Of a stretch of DNA of 64,000 bases, positions 62,823-64,000 are shown in pieces. Each line of letters opens with the position of its first letter. Within the stretch, counting starts at the first letter, position 1. Made by a program: the position numbers and the translations under genes. The notes under the pieces were generated by a model. The model ran no database searches. It had not been told where the DNA came from and was given only the letters and a program-made list of their open reading frames with translations. This stretch comes from Limnephilus marmoratus (lineage: Eukaryota > Arthropoda > Insecta > Trichoptera > Limnephilidae), in the NCBI GenBank assembly GCA_917880885.1, contig OU862913.1:2728001-2792000 (forward strand). Reading direction: 5' to 3'.

Positions 62823-63635
62823 AAAAAGCACTGCATTGTCATTGTCTTAATCAAGTCTTCCACGAAGAGATTATTGATAAAATAAAATGAAATTAAATAA
62901 ACATTTATTACTTCTCAAATAATGTGGCATGACCCTGCAAATAACCCAAAACCCATAAAACTAAACAAAAAATCCCCCGTCATCTGATTGTCTACAATCG
63001 TAACATCTTGTCGTAAATTTTAAGGAAATGCGCAGAAATGGATTAAAAAATGACTCTGGTTTGAGGATCAGGTGGTCGGTCGGCCGAACCTTCCGATGTG
63101 GTTCCTTATTTTTTTTGTGGCTCTTTTTTTAATGAAAACGGAATGTCAAGCAACCCAAGTTTTTTTGCAGCAAGATAATTAATATTGTCATCTCTGTTTT
63201 CAGACATTTCAAATTAATGCAATAGAAAGCGACGACAAACGTATTGTGATGTCAATTTTGAGAAGTTAAATAGTCTCTACAGATAGGCAAAAGGTTTTAA
63301 AGTTTTATTTTTCATCTCTTTTTGTCATATATAACTAAAATGAGGTCGTAATATTGGACGTAGGTTAATAAGGTTGGAATGAATTAATGTTTTGTCTTTC
63401 CTGTTATTTACATAGAAATTTAAAATTTGTTGTCTCATCTGACATATAAATGTGTCGACTTTTAGGAAAACATTTATTATTATATACAGAATCGGCACAA
63501 TTTTTAAAAAGATTTTACGGATGCAAAAATATATTTTTTAGGAATACTTGATTTAATGATAAAGTATTTGAGGAGTTATTGATGTTTTAACGAGCATTGT
63601 AAACTATAATCGCATCGTGGATCCGGGAGGGTTAA

Positions 63636-63775
63636 GGCAGTGTTCAAAAAGTTTACAAATGTCTTCCACGTAGATCTTTCTGAGCTTTGTCGTGGAGTCT
63701 TCCAGAGGCACATTAGTGAAAAGGGACACAACGTCAAAACTGTTCAGTCTTGACGTTGGTCAGTTTTGACATTGT
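63636..63775 (-). pseudogene. Penelope-like RT fragment, antisense
   Basis: Complement of the RT motif A region (AAACTTTTTGAACACTG, then CACTAATGTGCC). It starts at the TTAA of the piggyBac-like copy and ends in the hinge GTCAAAACTG, as at 27537-27665. Confidence 0.8.
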
Positions 63776-64000
63776 GTACCTTTTCACTCCATGACAATGC
63801 CCAAGACTCCCCGAAAATGCTCAGAGTGATCAACGAGGAAGACATTTGTAAACTTTTTGACCACTGTCTTAAAACAGGATATTTTGCATTCCAGGGTTAA
63901 CTTTTTGAACAAGTGGAAGGAGTTGCGATGGGCAGTCCGTTGTCGCCAGTACTCGCCAACTTCTTTATGGAGAAGTTTGAGGAAGTGGCACTCGAAGAAA
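63776..64000 (+). pseudogene. Penelope-like RT fragment, sense, cut by window end
   Basis: Sense strand of the same RT with EEDICKLFDHCLKTGYFAF, a stop where the intact ORF has Glu, then EQVEGVAMGSPLSPVLANFF and MEKFEEVALEE. It faces the antisense fragment, making an inverted Penelope pair, and continues beyond 64000. Confidence 0.85.

Larger units (their letters stand above)
57531..63631 (+). mobile_element. piggyBac-like composite element, copy A (rearranged)
   Basis: TTAA lies at 57527-57530, before CCTTTCCCATACC, and at 63632-63635, after GGATCCGGGAGGG, as in copies B and C. At 6.1 kb it is longer than C because it has two partial copies in tandem: 57531-60105 lacks the right end, and about 60630-63631 lacks the left. 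They are separated by a LINE fragment and unknown sequence (60106-60630). It contains family X copies at 59030-59310, 61385-61545 and 62375-62822. No transposase was found. Confidence 0.6.

Overview
The window is eukaryotic and almost certainly from an arthropod, most likely an insect. It is AT-rich, has spliceosomal GT-AG exon boundaries, carries arrays of C2H2 zinc fingers with acidic N-terminal exons, and is dominated by nested transposable elements of classes common in insect genomes. Many TAGGTA/TACCTA-type words recall Lepidoptera, but I cannot fix the order from sequence alone. No rRNA gene, CRISPR array, bacterial operon or confident functional tRNA gene was seen; tRNA-like stretches are SINE heads or part of a LINE 5' region.

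Layout. 1-6.7 kb: RTE-like LINE tails in both orientations, a hAT-like transposon (2159-4456), copies of an abundant LINE-tail/SINE-like repeat (called family X here), and tRNA-derived SINEs. 6.7-11.7 kb: AT-rich spacer, another SINE, an old LINE 3' end with a tandem duplication, and an inverted SINE pair. 11.7-14.1 kb: a PIF/Harbinger-like element (TAA target duplication) enclosing a decayed zinc-finger array. 15.4-16.5 kb: a broken zinc-finger gene. 17.4-20.9 kb: a dimeric 43-bp minisatellite followed by an R1-like LINE with three in-frame stops. 21-24.5 kb: a Gypsy pol 3' end with a possible LTR. 24.5-27.5 kb: piggyBac-like copy B. 27.5-32.2 kb: a Penelope fold-back fragment, a BEL/Pao pol split by a hAT element, then a Gypsy integrase tail and LTR.

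32.2-41.1 kb: the best candidate host gene, on the minus strand. Four phase-compatible exons (40155-40002, 35670-35518, 33777-33622, 33533-32599) could encode a ten-finger C2H2 protein with up to three copies of an acidic module. A complete piggyBac-like element (copy C) lies in its first intron, and its 5' region is tandemly duplicated. 41.3-47.2 kb: SINE, Penelope hairpin, two long-TIR elements with 8-bp target duplications, a related plus-strand first exon, a decayed LINE and a MITE. 47.8-55.9 kb: a nearly complete LINE whose reverse transcriptase is interrupted by a Penelope-like element with an intact 675-residue RT/GIY-YIG ORF. 55.9-57.5 kb: a minus-strand LINE split by a family X insertion. 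57.5-63.6 kb: piggyBac-like copy A, rearranged. 63.6-64 kb: an inverted pair of Penelope fragments cut off by the window edge.

Overall, a zinc-finger gene cluster sits in a transposon graveyard. The mobile elements do not form a pathway with the host genes. The recurrent links are structural: shared LINE/SINE 3' tails, Penelope inverted dimers, TTAA elements carrying other repeats, and repeated exons of a zinc-finger family whose modules contain SUMO-consensus-like motifs.
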